Below, one piece after another: positions 44,417 to 54,171 of a DNA stretch of 64,000 bases. The stretch lies in the NCBI RefSeq assembly GCF_900102905.1, contig NZ_FNFV01000003.1:1-64000 (forward strand), read 5' to 3'. Both the position numbers and the translations under genes were made by a program. The notes under the pieces were generated by a model. That model was given only the letters and a program-made list of their open reading frames with translations. It searched no databases and was not told the origin of the DNA. Source of the DNA: Meinhardsimonia xiamenensis (lineage in GTDB: Bacteria > Pseudomonadota > Alphaproteobacteria > Rhodobacterales > Rhodobacteraceae). Numbering within the stretch: the first letter of the stretch is position 1; every line of letters starts with the position of its first letter.

Positions 44417-45903
44417 TGTCGGAGCTTTCCTCTCTCTCGATCGCCGAGGCGCGCGACGCGCTGCGCCGGGGCGATGTCACGGCCGTGGAGCTGACCGAAG
44501 CCTGCCTTCGGGAGATCGAGGCGGCCGACGCGCTCAATGCCTTCGTCCACAAGACCCCCGAGATCGCGATGGAGCGCGCCCGCGCCGCCGATGCGATGCT
44601 CAAGGAGAAAGGCGACGAGGCGCCGGGCATGTGCGGCATCCCCGTCGGCATCAAGGATCTGTTCTGCACCGAGCATGTGCCCAGCCAGGCGGCGAGCCGG
44701 ATTCTGGAGAATTTCCGCCCCGAGTATGAATCGACCGTCACCGCGCAGCTCAAGGCGGCCGGCGCGGTGATGCTGGGCAAGCTCAACATGGACGAGTTCG
44801 CCATGGGCTCGTCCAACGAGCACTCCGTCTATGGCCCGGCGGTGAACCCCTGGCGGGTGGATGAGCGGCTGCTCACGCCCGGCGGCTCCTCGGGCGGCTC
44901 GGCGGCGGCGGTGGCCGCGCGGCTGTGCCTCGGCGCCACCGGCACCGACACCGGCGGCTCGATCCGCCAGCCCGCCGCCTTCACCGGCATCGTCGGCCTC
45001 AAGCCCACCTACGGGCGCTGCTCGCGCTGGGGGATCGTGGCCTTTGCCTCCTCGCTCGATCAGGCCGGGCCGATGACGCGCACGGTGCGCGATGCGGCGA
45101 TCATGCTGCAGGCGATGGCCGGTCACGACCCGAAGGACTCGACTTCCGCGGATCTGCCGCTGCCCGATTTCGAGGCGGCGATCACCGGCGACATCCGCGG
45201 CAAGCGCATCGGCATCCCGCGCGAATACCGCATGGAAGGCATGCCGGCCGAAATCGAGGCGCTGTGGAAACAGGGCGCCGAGATGCTGCGCGATGCGGGG
45301 GCGGAAATCGTCGACATCTCGCTGCCGCACACGAAATACGCGCTGCCCTGCTACTATGTGATCGCCCCTGCCGAGGCCTCCTCGAACCTCGCCCGCTATG
45401 ATGGGGTGCGCTACGGCTACCGCGCCAAGCTCGCCAAGGGCGAGGGCATCGTGGAGATGTACGAGAAGACCCGCGCCGAGGGCTTCGGGCCGGAGGTGCA
45501 GCGGCGGGTGATGATCGGCACCTATGTGCTCTCGGCCGGCTTCTATGACGCCTACTACAACCGCGCGCGCAAGGTCCGCAGCCTCATCAAGCGCGACTTC
45601 GAGACGGTCTTTGCCGATGGTATCGACGCCATTCTCACCCCTGCCACGCCTTCGGCCGCGTTCGGGCTTGGCGAGATGTCGGAGGCCGATCCCGTGCAGA
45701 TGTATCTCAACGACGTCTTCACCGTGACGGTCAATCTCGCCGGCCTGCCCGGCATCGCCGTTCCGGCCGGGCTCGATTCCCAGGGGCTGCCGCTGGGGCT
45801 GCAGCTCATCGGCCGGCCCTGGGAGGAGGGCGAGCTTCTGAACCTTGCCGAGACGCTGGAGCGTGCGGCCGGCTTCGTTTCAAAGCCGGAGAAATGGTGG
45901 TAG
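44416..45903 (+). CDS. gatA: Asp/Glu-tRNA amidotransferase subunit A
   Basis: Amidase subunit that releases ammonia from glutamine for tRNA-dependent Gln/Asn synthesis. The 495-residue protein has the Ser-cisSer-Lys triad: K80 (VGIKDLF), cis-Ser in [12 protein letters not shown] (158-159) and S182 in [15 protein letters not shown] 44416 is preferred over GTG 44413. The organism therefore most likely lacks glutaminyl-tRNA synthetase. Confidence 0.97.
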   Translation: MSELSSLSIAEARDALRRGDVTAVELTEACLREIEAADALNAFVHKTPEIAMERARAADAMLKEKGDEAPGMCGIPVGIKDLFCTEHVPSQAASRILENFRPEYESTVTAQLKAAGAVMLGKLNMDEFAMGSSNEHSVYGPAVNPWRVDERLLTPGGSSGGSAAAVAARLCLGATGTDTGGSIRQPAAFTGIVGLKPTYGRCSRWGIVAFASSLDQAGPMTRTVRDAAIMLQAMAGHDPKDSTSADLPLPDFEAAITGDIRGKRIGIPREYRMEGMPAEIEALWKQGAEMLRDAGAEIVDISLPHTKYALPCYYVIAPAEASSNLARYDGVRYGYRAKLAKGEGIVEMYEKTRAEGFGPEVQRRVMIGTYVLSAGFYDAYYNRARKVRSLIKRDFETVFADGIDAILTPATPSAAFGLGEMSEADPVQMYLNDVFTVTVNLAGLPGIAVPAGLDSQGLPLGLQLIGRPWEEGELLNLAETLERAAGFVSKPEKWW

Positions 45904-45937
45904 GCTCGGGCAAAATACCATCGAGCAGAGGTTCCCC

Positions 45938-46429
45938 ATGCGCGTGATCCTCGCGGCCCTGTCGCTGGCCGCGCTCTCCGCCTGTTCTTCGTCTGTCCCC
46001 GACAGCGGCGCGCCCGCCGATGCGCCGCTCGGAGCCACACCCGCCTATCGCGGGTTCGACGGCGCGGGCGCGCGCGCGTCTGCCGAGTCCGGGGTGGAGA
46101 CATCGGCGCTTCCGCCCGACGGCAACGCGCCGCTCCCGGCCACGACCGCCTCCGAGCAGGCGCCGGCCACGCCCGGTGTCGTCTCCTATGCGCTCTCGAC
46201 GACGAACGCGGTGGGTCAGAAGCTCTACCGCCGCAGCATCTTTGCCCTGCCGGCGCTGGCGGCGCGCAATTGCGCCGAATATCCCTCTGACGATGCCGCG
46301 CAGGAGGCCTTCCTCGCCGCCGGAGGGCCGGAGCGCGACAGGCTCAACCTCGACCCCGACGGCGACGGCTTCGCCTGCAACTGGGATCCTGCCCCCTATC
46401 GGCGCCTCGCCGCACGGTCGGGGGGCTGA
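45938..46429 (+). CDS. Lipoprotein with excalibur-like C-terminal motif
   Basis: The 163-residue protein has a lipobox (LAALSAC, Cys16) and is therefore probably lipid-anchored. After an Ala/Pro/Ser-rich linker, the C-terminus reads NCAEYPSDDAAQEAFLAAGG and LDPDGDGFACNWDP, the excalibur pattern DxDxDGxxC with two cysteines, thought to bind calcium. The following amidase gene starts 11 bases later, so a cell-envelope role is likely. Confidence 0.78.
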   Translation: MRVILAALSLAALSACSSSVPDSGAPADAPLGATPAYRGFDGAGARASAESGVETSALPPDGNAPLPATTASEQAPATPGVVSYALSTTNAVGQKLYRRSIFALPALAARNCAEYPSDDAAQEAFLAAGGPERDRLNLDPDGDGFACNWDPAPYRRLAARSGG

Positions 46430-46440
46430 GACGCCCGGCC

Positions 46441-47145
46441 GTGCGCGTCATCGAGCGGCCCTCGCCGAATTTCGGCCCCCGACGCGGAGGCGCCCGGCCT
46501 GACATGGTGGTGCTTCACTACACGGCCATGGGCTCGGCCGAGGCTGCGCTCGAGCGGCTCTGCGACACGCAAGCGGAGGTTTCCGCCCACTGGCTCATCG
46601 CGCGGGACGGCCGCCTGTTCCGGCTGGTGCCGGAGGAGGCGCGGGCATGGCACGCGGGTGCGGGTGCCTGGGGGCAGGTGAGGGACGTGAACTCCCGCTC
46701 CATCGGCATCGAGATCGACAATGACGGGCAAAGCCCCTTTGCCGCGCCGGCAATGGCCACGCTCGAGGCGCTGCTTGCCGAGATCATGCAGCGCTGGGCG
46801 ATTCGCCCCGAGCGGGTGATCGGTCATGCCGACATGGCGCCGGGGCGAAAGCCCGATCCGGGCCCGCGCTTCGACTGGCTGAGGCTCGCGCGGGCGGGCC
46901 TTTCCGTCTGGCCCGCGCCCGGGCGGGAGCCGCGCGCCGCCGATGAGGGTGCATTCCTCGCGGCCGCGCGCGCCTTCGGCTATCGAGCGCCCGAGGGCTG
47001 CGATGATCCGGCGGGGCTGATCCTGAGGGTCTTCCGCGCCCGCTTTCGGCCCTTCGCGCGCGGGCCGCTGTCGCCGGCCGACATGGCCGCCATCGCCGAT
47101 CTCGCTGCGCGCTTCCCGGTTGACCGGGACGCCCCGGCTTCCTAG
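46441..47145 (+). CDS. N-acetylmuramoyl-L-alanine amidase (AmiD/AmpD family)
   Basis: Zinc amidase that removes the peptide from N-acetylmuramyl residues. The 234-residue amidase_2 domain shows the first zinc His in VVLHYTAMGS, AHWLIARDGRLFRLV, WHAGAG, IGIEIDNDG and the second zinc site GHADMAPGRKPDPGPRFDW. GTG start at 46441. No signal peptide is visible, so it may recycle cytoplasmic muropeptides like AmpD; the C-terminal 60 residues form a helical peptidoglycan-binding-like region. Confidence 0.9.
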   Translation: MRVIERPSPNFGPRRGGARPDMVVLHYTAMGSAEAALERLCDTQAEVSAHWLIARDGRLFRLVPEEARAWHAGAGAWGQVRDVNSRSIGIEIDNDGQSPFAAPAMATLEALLAEIMQRWAIRPERVIGHADMAPGRKPDPGPRFDWLRLARAGLSVWPAPGREPRAADEGAFLAAARAFGYRAPEGCDDPAGLILRVFRARFRPFARGPLSPADMAAIADLAARFPVDRDAPAS

Positions 47146-47153
47146 ATCGGGAG

Positions 47154-47542
47154 TGCGCGGCGGGCCGGATGGCCGCTCCTGCCCCTTGTGGCAGGGGAGG
47201 AAAGTCCGGACTCCAGGAAGCAACGGCGCCGGGTAACGCCCGGCCGGGGAAACCCGAGGGAAAGCGCCACAGAGAAGAGACCGCTGTCGGCTGTCGCCGG
47301 CAGCAAGGGTGAAACGGTGGGGCAAGAGCCCACCGCGGGACGGGCAACCGGACCGGCACGGCAAGCCCCGCCGGGAGCAATGCCGAATAGGGACCTCAGA
47401 GGGCCTTCACGGGCCCGGGGATGCTTCCTCCCAGAGGTCCGGGTTGGCAGCTAGAGCCTGCCGGTAACGGCAGGCCCAGAGGAATGGCCATCGAACCGCC
47501 TTCGGGCGGGGAACAGAATCCGGCTTACAGGCCCGCCGCGCG
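47154..47542 (+). ncRNA. rnpB: RNase P RNA (bacterial class A)
   Basis: The catalytic RNA of RNase P. The diagnostic 5' core GAGGAAAGTCCGGACTCC (about 47199-47217) and the 3' core ACAGAATCCGGCTTACAG (about 47511-47529) are both present. The P1 helix is formed by GCGCGGCGGGCC (47155-47166) and its complement GGCCCGCCGCGC (47530-47541). CRIV-like ACAGAGAAGAGACC and the GAGCAATGCCGAATAGGGA region are also seen. Ends are set by P1 and are accurate to a few bases. Confidence 0.96.
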
Positions 47543-47660
47543 CCTTGCCCTGACCCTTGTGCCGCGCTTGGCGGTTGACAGCGCCCGCGCGCGCGTTAAA
47601 AGGCGGCGATCGAGGAATTCGCGGGCGGCCCGGGGGCCGTTCGAGGCACGGAGTTGATCC

Positions 47661-47828
47661 ATGGCGAAGCCGACGACCATCAAGATCCGCCTGAACTCGA
47701 CGGCGGGCACGGGCCACTTCTATGTGACCAAGAAGAACGCCCGCACCATGACCGAGAAGATGGTGGTGCGCAAATACGACCCCGTCGCGCGCAAGCACGT
47801 CGAGTACAAGGAAGGCAAGATCAAGTGA
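47661..47828 (+). CDS. rpmG: 50S ribosomal protein L33
   Basis: The 55-residue protein reads [20 protein letters not shown] and ends [11 protein letters not shown], the cysteine-free form of L33 typical of alphaproteobacteria. It lacks the zinc-binding Cys pairs of the other paralogue type, so it does not depend on zinc. It is followed by a strong terminator. Confidence 0.97.
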   Translation: MAKPTTIKIRLNSTAGTGHFYVTKKNARTMTEKMVVRKYDPVARKHVEYKEGKIK

Positions 47829-47853
47829 TCTGAGCCTCTGGGGCAGTTTTGCA

Positions 47854-47883
47854 GGGCCGCGCCGGGTGCGCGGCCCTTTTTCT
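47854..47883 (+). terminator. Intrinsic terminator after rpmG
   Basis: Arms GGGCCGCG (47854-47861) and CGCGGCCC (47869-47876) enclose a 7-base loop and are followed by TTTTTTCTTG, a standard rho-independent terminator. Confidence 0.9.
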
Positions 47884-47925
47884 TGCGCTCGCGCATGGCA
47901 GATGCGCGCGGCGTCACGGGCAATG

Positions 47926-47954
47926 AAAAAGGCCGGCCACAGGGGCCGGCCTTT
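47926..47954 (-). terminator. Intrinsic terminator after the BI-1 family gene
   Basis: On the minus strand the arms GGCCGGCC and GGCCGGCC (47944-47951 and 47931-47938) form a stem preceded by AAA and followed by TTTTT (47926-47930). It lies 26 bases after the stop of the convergent membrane protein gene and may also work in the plus direction. Confidence 0.85.
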
Positions 47955-47979
47955 GCCGTTGATGGCGCTCCTGCCGCGC

Positions 47980-48717
47980 TCACTCGCGATTGCCGAGGAA
48001 CTGCAGGAGGAACATGAACATGTTGATGAAGTCGAGATAAAGGCTCAGCGCCCCCATGATCGCCGACTTGCCCAGCCACTCTTCATCCATCGCCTGGGCG
48101 TGCTGGATGTACTCGACCTTGATGCGCTGGGTGTCATAGGCGGTGAGACCGGCGAAGATCAGCACACCGAGCACCGAGATCGCGAAGTGGATCGCCGGGC
48201 TGCCGAGGAAGATGTTGACGATCGAGGCCACGATCAGCCCGATCACGCCCATGATGAGGAAGGCGCCCCAGCCCGAGATGTCGCGCTTGGTGGTGTAGCC
48301 GTAGAGCGACAGGCCGGCGAAGGCGATCGAGGTGACAAGGAAGGTCTGCGCGATGGAAATGCCGGTGAAGGCGGCGAAGATCCAGCTGATCGAAAGGCCC
48401 ATCGCCGCGGCGAAGGTGTAGAAGAAGAGCTGCGCGCCGGCCGCCGACAGCCGGTTGATCATGGCGCCGAAGGCAAAGACCATGATCAGCGGCAGGAACA
48501 TCGCGATCCAGCCGAGAATGTTCGGCGCCAGCGTCACTGGGTCGCGGAAGATGGACAGGAGCGCGTCGGACGTGCCGACCGCCCAGGCCACGCCGGCGGT
48601 GACCAGAAGGCCCACCGACATGGTGCCGTAGACCTTGTTCATGTGGGCGCGAAGGCCCTCGTCGATCTGCGCGGCGCGGGCGCCGGCTGCCGCACGGACC
48701 GTCTGATAGTCAGCCAT
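47980..48717 (-). CDS. Bax inhibitor-1 / YccA family membrane protein
   Basis: The 245-residue protein has seven predicted transmembrane helices and the BI-1 features: YGTMSVGLLVTAGVAWAVG at the first helix, a central SIAFAGLSLYGYTTKRDISG and a C-terminal AYDTQRIKVEY with the pH-sensing Asp pair region, ending in ALSLYLDFINMFMFLLQFLG. Members form proton-regulated Ca2+ leak channels or interact with FtsH. Confidence 0.93.
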   Translation of the reverse strand: MADYQTVRAAAGARAAQIDEGLRAHMNKVYGTMSVGLLVTAGVAWAVGTSDALLSIFRDPVTLAPNILGWIAMFLPLIMVFAFGAMINRLSAAGAQLFFYTFAAAMGLSISWIFAAFTGISIAQTFLVTSIAFAGLSLYGYTTKRDISGWGAFLIMGVIGLIVASIVNIFLGSPAIHFAISVLGVLIFAGLTAYDTQRIKVEYIQHAQAMDEEWLGKSAIMGALSLYLDFINMFMFLLQFLGNRE

Positions 48718-48840
48718 TGACTGCCTCCAAGAAACTCACGGGTTCACCGCCGCGCACGCGACGGTCGCACATAGTAATATCGTCGGAGCGGGCATGCGTT
48801 TCAAGACATTCGCCGGCATTGATCGGGCTTTCGACGCGCT

Positions 48841-49809
48841 TCAGTCGCCAGCGATCTCGATCACCACCTTGCCGGTCGAGGCGCGGCGGCGCAGAAGCTC
48901 AAGCCCCTCGCCGGCACGCTCCAGCGGGAGACGGTGGCTGATATGCGGCTTGAGGCGCCTTTCCTCATACCACTTGAACAGCCTGCGCAGGCTGTCGGTG
49001 AGAACCTCGGGCGCGAAGGCGATGTAGCCGCCCCAGTAGAAGCCGATCACGGTCAGGTTCTTCACAAGAATGTGATTGGCCGGAATCTGGGGCACATCGC
49101 CGGAGGCAAAGCCGATGACGATGATCCGCGCCTCGGGCCGGCAGGCGCGCATCGCCGCGCGGAAGAGCTCGCCACCCACCGGATCATAGACCACATCCGC
49201 ACCGCCAAGCGCGCGCACCCGGTCCCGCAGGTCCTCCGTTCCGGTGTCGATGAGTTCGTCGGCGCCGGCCGCCTTGGCAACGGCAAGCTTCTCGGCGCCG
49301 CGCGCCGCGGCGATCACCCGCGCGCCCATGAGCTTCCCGATCTCCACCGCCGTCAGCCCCACGCCGCCTGCTGCGCCGAGCACGAGCAGCGTCTCGCCTT
49401 CCTTCAGCCGCGCGCGGTGCTCGAGCGCTACATGCGAGGTGCCATAGGCGACCTGGAAGGCGGCCGCCTCGGCAAAGCTCATCGCGTCGGGAATCGGCGT
49501 GCAGCGTTCGGCTGGGAAGACGCCCGCCTCGGCAAGCCCGCCGGTCCCCGAAAACACTGCCACGCGCGTTCCGGGGCGGGGGGAGGAGACCCCTTCGCCC
49601 ACGGCCTCCACCGTGCCGGCAAGCTCGAGTCCCAGGGTGGCAGGCAGCGGCGGGCGCTCCTGATACTGGCCGCGGGCCATGAGGAGATCGGCGAAGTTGA
49701 GCCCGCATGCGGCGATCCGCACCTTGACCTCGCCGGGGCCGGGCTCGGGCTCGGGGATGTCGCGCAGCTGGGGCGGGGCATCGAAGTCGGTGATCTGAAA
49801 GGCGCGCAT
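48841..49809 (-). CDS. NADPH:quinone oxidoreductase-like MDR protein
   Basis: The 322-residue zinc-free MDR protein has a GroES-like N-domain (ACGLNFADLLMARGQY) and the NADP-binding VLGAAGGVGLTAVEIGKLMGA. No zinc-binding cysteines are present, as in quinone oxidoreductase and crotonyl-type reductases. Start MRAFQITDFD at 49809; the open frame farther upstream has no homology features. Substrate unknown. Confidence 0.88.
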   Translation of the reverse strand: MRAFQITDFDAPPQLRDIPEPEPGPGEVKVRIAACGLNFADLLMARGQYQERPPLPATLGLELAGTVEAVGEGVSSPRPGTRVAVFSGTGGLAEAGVFPAERCTPIPDAMSFAEAAAFQVAYGTSHVALEHRARLKEGETLLVLGAAGGVGLTAVEIGKLMGARVIAAARGAEKLAVAKAAGADELIDTGTEDLRDRVRALGGADVVYDPVGGELFRAAMRACRPEARIIVIGFASGDVPQIPANHILVKNLTVIGFYWGGYIAFAPEVLTDSLRRLFKWYEERRLKPHISHRLPLERAGEGLELLRRRASTGKVVIEIAGD

Positions 49810-49981
49810 CTGTGACTGTCTCCGGTGGTCCACGCCGCCAGTCCTACCGGTCGGTCGCGCCGCTGCCAACCGTGACGCCGGTGGCGCGGCGCCGGGTGGT
49901 CGGCGAAGGGCAGGGCGCGCAACCATCGAACGGTGGCGGAACCCTGCCTGCGACAGCTCGCGGTTGACGAGTGCCGGGGGA

Positions 49982-50002
49982 AACTGTCCCAAAAGACAGG
50001 TT
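49982..50002. promoter_or_regulatory. Possible operator dyad upstream of the XRE regulator
   Basis: AACTGTC (49982-49988) and GACAGGTT (49995-50002) form an imperfect dyad with the 5-bp core CTGTC/GACAG and a CCAAAA spacer, about 67 bases before the start codon. A TTGACG at 49963-49968 could be a -35 element. Autoregulation by the XRE protein is plausible, not shown. Confidence 0.35.
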
Positions 50003-50068
50003 GTGCGACCGTGGCTTCGCAACTATCCCAGCGGGTAGGGGAGCGAAATCGAAGGGAGATCAGGGCTG

Positions 50069-50446
50069 ATGAAACACCCGGTTGATGTTCACGTTGGCAA
50101 GAGGGTGCGCCATCGCCGCTGGATGGTGGGCATGACCCAGCAGCAGCTGGCCGAAAAGGTCGGCATCAAGTTTCAGCAGATCCAGAAGTACGAAACCGGC
50201 ATGAACCGCATTTCGGCCTCGCGTCTGTGGGACATTGCCGAGGCGTTGCAGGTTCCGGTGAGCTTCTTCTTCGAGGGTCTCGAGGAAGAGCAGGGCGCCA
50301 CCCGCCCCGCGGAAGGGGAGAAGGTGCCGGGCGACATTCTCGCCGACAAGGAGGCTCTGGAACTGGTCCGTTCCTATTATGCGATTCCCGAGAACCAGCG
50401 GCGGCGGCTGTTTGAACTTGCGCGGGTTCTGAGCGACAAGATGTAG
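50069..50446 (+). CDS. XRE-family helix-turn-helix regulator
   Basis: The 125-residue protein has an N-terminal Cro/CI-type domain (about 7-66) with WMVGMTQQQLAEKVGIKFQQ as helices two and three and the KYETGMNRIS segment. A short acidic linker is followed by a helical C-terminus (ALELVRSYYAIPENQRRRLF). Such proteins are conserved as single genes in Rhodobacteraceae and relatives; targets unknown. A long 259-base leader with a dyad precedes it. Confidence 0.9.
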   Translation: MKHPVDVHVGKRVRHRRWMVGMTQQQLAEKVGIKFQQIQKYETGMNRISASRLWDIAEALQVPVSFFFEGLEEEQGATRPAEGEKVPGDILADKEALELVRSYYAIPENQRRRLFELARVLSDKM

Positions 50447-50511
50447 GGCCGACCGGCCGCGCAGGCGCGAGCCGGGGGCTCATCCCTCGACGGCAGTGAG
50501 GAGCGCGGCCG

Positions 50512-51327
50512 ATGTCGAGCGTGAAGACGCAGCTTTCGCCACTTCTGCGGGAAGAGCTGATCGCGGCCGCTCACGCGGCCGCGGACGCCGCTGGCCAGGC
50601 GATCCTGCCGCATTTCCGGCACATTGACCTCGACACCCGGAACAAGGCGAAAAAAGGCTTTGACCCGGTCACGGAGGCCGACCGGGCGGCTGAAGCGGCG
50701 ATGCGCGCGGTTCTCGAGGCAGCGCGCCCCGATGACGCCATCCTCGGCGAGGAGTTCGGCCGGAAGCCCGGCACGAGCGGGTTGGAGTGGGTGCTTGACC
50801 CGATCGACGGCACGCGCGGGTTCCTCTCCGGCACGCCCACCTGGGGCGTGCTGGTTTCGGTGCGCGATGCGGGTGGGCCGCTCTTTGGCCTGATCGATCA
50901 GCCCTACATCGGCGAGCGCTTCGCGGGCGGCCTTGGCGTGGCGGAGTTCAGGGGCCCGCGAGGGCACGGGCGGCTGGCGTGCCGGCGCAACGACCGGCTC
51001 GAGGAGGCGATTCTCTTCACCACCTTCCCCGAGGTCGGCACCCCCGAGGAGGAAGCGGCCTTCAGGCGCCTGTCCGCCCGCTGCCGCCTCACCCGCTACG
51101 GGATGGACTGCTACGCCTATGCGCTGGTGGCGCTCGGCCTCGTCGATCTGGTGGTGGAGGCTGGTCTCCACCCCTATGACGTTCAGGCGCCGATCGCGGT
51201 GATCGAGGCCGCGGGCGGCGTGGTGACCGACTGGCAGGGCGGCCCGGCGCATGAAGGCGGGCGCATTGTCGCCGCCGCCAATCGTGACATTCACGCCGCG
51301 GCGCTCGAGGTTCTGACGCCGCGCTGA
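50512..51327 (+). CDS. hisN: Inositol monophosphatase family protein, probable histidinol-phosphatase
   Basis: The 271-residue Mg-dependent phosphatase has GEEFGRKPG, DPIDGTRGFLSGTPTWG and YDVQAPIAVIEAAGG metal-site motifs. The TRGF-SGTPTWGVL sequence matches alphaproteobacterial HisN enzymes, which supply the phosphatase step before HisD when HisB lacks it. Substrate assignment is by similarity of motifs only. Confidence 0.85.
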   Translation: MSSVKTQLSPLLREELIAAAHAAADAAGQAILPHFRHIDLDTRNKAKKGFDPVTEADRAAEAAMRAVLEAARPDDAILGEEFGRKPGTSGLEWVLDPIDGTRGFLSGTPTWGVLVSVRDAGGPLFGLIDQPYIGERFAGGLGVAEFRGPRGHGRLACRRNDRLEEAILFTTFPEVGTPEEEAAFRRLSARCRLTRYGMDCYAYALVALGLVDLVVEAGLHPYDVQAPIAVIEAAGGVVTDWQGGPAHEGGRIVAAANRDIHAAALEVLTPR

Positions 51328-51328
51328 G

Positions 51329-52636
51329 CTATTGGCCGGCGGCCTTCGCCACAACCCGCTTTCCGCCAGCCCACACCTCGCGCACTGCCCGGTCGTCGCC
51401 CATCATGATGGTGGGAAAGAGCGCCTCCCAGAAGTTTTCCGCCCGGGCCGCGCGCTGGGCGATGGCGGGGGTGGAGGCGAGGTCGATCACCACGAGATCG
51501 GCCTCCATGCCCACGGCGAGGTTGCCGATCAGGTGATCGGCCCGGAGCGCGCGCGCCGAACCCTGGGTGGCCAGCCACCACAGCTGCGCGGGGTGCAGCG
51601 CGGTGCCGGTGAGCTGGCCGATCTCGTAGGCCGCGGCCATGGTTCTGAGCATCGAGAAGGAGGAGCCGCCGCCGGTGTCGGTGGCAAGGCCCACGATCTG
51701 CCCCTCGCGCTTGCGCGCGGCGGTGTCGAACAGGCCCGAGCCGATGAAGGTGTTCGATGTGGGGCAGTGGATCAGGGCCGAGCCCGTCTCCCGCAGCCGC
51801 GCACGCTCGCGCCCGGTCAGGTGAATGGCGTGGCCGAAGAGCGCACCGGGACCGACGAGGCCGAATCGCTCGTAGGTGTCGAGGTAGTCCCGAGCCTGCG
51901 GAAACAGCTCAGCCACCCAGGCCACCTCCTCGCGCTGCTCGGAGAGATGCGTCTGCATCGCGCAGTCAGGGTGCGCCGCCCACAGCGCGCCGAGTGCCTC
52001 GAGCTGTTCGGGCGTGGAAGTGGGCGAGAAGCGCGGGGTGATGGCGTAGGAAAGCCGGTCCACGCCATGCCAGCGCTTCAGGAGCGCGAGGCTCTGGTCA
52101 TGCGCCGTGTGCGCCGTGTCGCGCAGGGCGTCGGGCGCGTTGCGGTCCATGCAGGTCTTGCCGCCCCAGACCCGGAGCCCGCGCCGCTGCGCCTCGGAAA
52201 AGAAGGCGTCAACGCTTTCGGGATGGATGGTGCAGAAGCTGCACACGCTTGTGGTGCCGTGGGCAAGCACGAGATCGAAATAGCGCGATGCCACTGCCGC
52301 CGCATAGTCCGCGTCGCCAAAGCGCATCTCCTCGGGAAAGGTGTAGCTGTTGAGCCAGTCGATGAGCCGCTTGCCCCAGCTCGCGATGATCGCGGTCTGG
52401 GGATAGTGCACATGCGCGTCGATGAACCCGGCCGAAATCAGCGCCTCCCCGTGGTCCACACGCTCGGCCCCAGGGTGGGCGCGGGCGAGGGCGTCGGCCT
52501 CGCCGATTGCGGCTATCCGGCCGTTCTCGATCAGCACGGCGCCGCGGCTCTGGTGGCGCGCGGCCTCCTCGGGGGGCAGCGCGAAGGGATCGGCCGTGAA
52601 GGAGAGCGTCTGGCCGATGAGCAGATGAGAGGGCAT
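51329..52636 (-). CDS. guaD: Guanine deaminase
   Basis: Converts guanine to xanthine. The 435-residue amidohydrolase shows zinc ligands DAHVHYPQT, QTHLSEQREEV, a central His in GHAIHLTG and the Asp in LATDTGGGSSFSML. It could feed xanthine into the urate pathway encoded at 32-40 kb, but xanthine dehydrogenase is not in the window. Convergent with hisN, one base between the stops. Confidence 0.94.
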   Translation of the reverse strand: MPSHLLIGQTLSFTADPFALPPEEAARHQSRGAVLIENGRIAAIGEADALARAHPGAERVDHGEALISAGFIDAHVHYPQTAIIASWGKRLIDWLNSYTFPEEMRFGDADYAAAVASRYFDLVLAHGTTSVCSFCTIHPESVDAFFSEAQRRGLRVWGGKTCMDRNAPDALRDTAHTAHDQSLALLKRWHGVDRLSYAITPRFSPTSTPEQLEALGALWAAHPDCAMQTHLSEQREEVAWVAELFPQARDYLDTYERFGLVGPGALFGHAIHLTGRERARLRETGSALIHCPTSNTFIGSGLFDTAARKREGQIVGLATDTGGGSSFSMLRTMAAAYEIGQLTGTALHPAQLWWLATQGSARALRADHLIGNLAVGMEADLVVIDLASTPAIAQRAARAENFWEALFPTIMMGDDRAVREVWAGGKRVVAKAAGQ

Positions 52637-52778
52637 TCCATGACTCCGGTGCGGTCAGCGGCGGGGCAGCATAAATCGTGCCGGCGGGCCGGTAAATCAC
52701 CGCATTTCCGGTTTTGTTTGCGGGGCTTCGGCACTAGGTTCCGCGCGTGCCCGGAGGCGGTTGCAGGGGGGACTGCGC

Positions 52779-54161
52779 ATGAGCGAACACGAAGCGCCCG
52801 AGACCCGGCGGGAGGATGAGGATTTCGGCCTTGCGCGCGATGCGGTGAGCGCGGTTGCGGCGGCTCTCGAGGCGGGCGACGCGCCTGCGCTGGCCCAACT
52901 TCTCGAGGGCATGCATCCCGCCGACATCGCCGACCTTCTCGAGCAGCTCGACCCCGAGGACCGGCGCGAGCTGTTGCGGATGTGGGGCAGCGAACTCGAG
53001 GGCGAGGTTCTCTCCGAACTGGACGAGGGCCTGCGCGAGGAGGTGATCGCGGCGCTCTCGCCCGAGGCGCTGGGCGAGGCGGTGCGCGAACTCGAGACCG
53101 ATGACGTGGTCGATCTCGTCGAGGATCTCGAGGAGGAGCAGCGCGAGGAAATCCTGGCCGCCCTGCCCGCCGATGACCGGGCCGCGGTCGAACAGTCGCT
53201 GGCCTACCCGGAAGGGACGGCCGGGCGCCTCATGCAGCGCGAGTTCGTCTCGGTGCCCGAGCACTGGACGGTGGGTGACGCCATCGACTATCTGCGCGCG
53301 GCCGAGGAGCTGCCGGAAGATTTCTACCACGTCATTCTCGTCGATCCGCGCATGCGGCCCACCGGCTATGTGCCGCTGGGCAGGATTCTTGCCAACCGGC
53401 GCGACGTGCCCCTGAAGGATCTGCGCGACGAGAGCTTCCGCACCATCCATGTGCTGCAGGATGTCGAGGACGTGGCCTATGTCTTCAACCATTACCACCT
53501 CATCTCCGCGCCGGTCGTGGATGACGACGGAAGGCTGACCGGCGTCGTCACCATCGACGACGCGATGGCCGTCCTCGATGAGGAGGCCGAGGAGGACATC
53601 CTTCGGCTGGCCGGTGTCGGCGACGAGAGCCTTTCCGACCGGATCTCCGAGATTGCAAAGGCGCGCTTCGTCTGGCTGTTCGTCAACCTTTTGACCGCGA
53701 TTCTCGCCTCGCTGGTCATCGACTATTTCTCGGAGGCGATCGAGGCGGCGGTGGCGCTCGCCGTGCTGATGCCTATCATGGCCTCGATGGGAGGCAATGC
53801 CGGCACCCAGTCGATGACCGTGGCGGTTCGTGCGCTTGCCACGCGCGATCTGACCATGAGCAATGCCTGGCGGGTGATCCAGCGCGAGGTGGCGGTCGGT
53901 GCGCTCAACGGTGCCGCCTTCGGGTTGATCATGGCGGTGGTGGCGGGCGTGTGGTTCGGCATGCCGATGCTGCCCGTGGTGGTCGCTTCGGCGATGGTGC
54001 TCACCCTTGTTTCGGCCGCGCTTGGCGGTATTCTCATCCCCTTGGCGCTTGACCGGCTCGGCGTTGACCCCGCGCTTGCCTCCGGCCCCTTCGTAACGAC
54101 CGTGACGGATCTGGTGAGTTTCGGCGCGTTTCTGGGCCTTGCATCATGGATTCTGCTGTGA
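52779..54161 (+). CDS. mgtE: Magnesium transporter MgtE
   Basis: The 460-residue channel has an acidic N domain of helical repeats (LEGMHPADIADLLEQLDPED), two CBS domains (about 140-265) that sense Mg2+, a plug helix and five membrane helices with PIMASMGGNAGTQSMTVAVRAL lining the pore and an acidic Asp (VTDLVSFG). The start MSEHEAPE at 52779 follows GGGGGGA. Confidence 0.95.
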   Translation: MSEHEAPETRREDEDFGLARDAVSAVAAALEAGDAPALAQLLEGMHPADIADLLEQLDPEDRRELLRMWGSELEGEVLSELDEGLREEVIAALSPEALGEAVRELETDDVVDLVEDLEEEQREEILAALPADDRAAVEQSLAYPEGTAGRLMQREFVSVPEHWTVGDAIDYLRAAEELPEDFYHVILVDPRMRPTGYVPLGRILANRRDVPLKDLRDESFRTIHVLQDVEDVAYVFNHYHLISAPVVDDDGRLTGVVTIDDAMAVLDEEAEEDILRLAGVGDESLSDRISEIAKARFVWLFVNLLTAILASLVIDYFSEAIEAAVALAVLMPIMASMGGNAGTQSMTVAVRALATRDLTMSNAWRVIQREVAVGALNGAAFGLIMAVVAGVWFGMPMLPVVVASAMVLTLVSAALGGILIPLALDRLGVDPALASGPFVTTVTDLVSFGAFLGLASWILL

Positions 54162-54171
54162 GGATCGTGCC

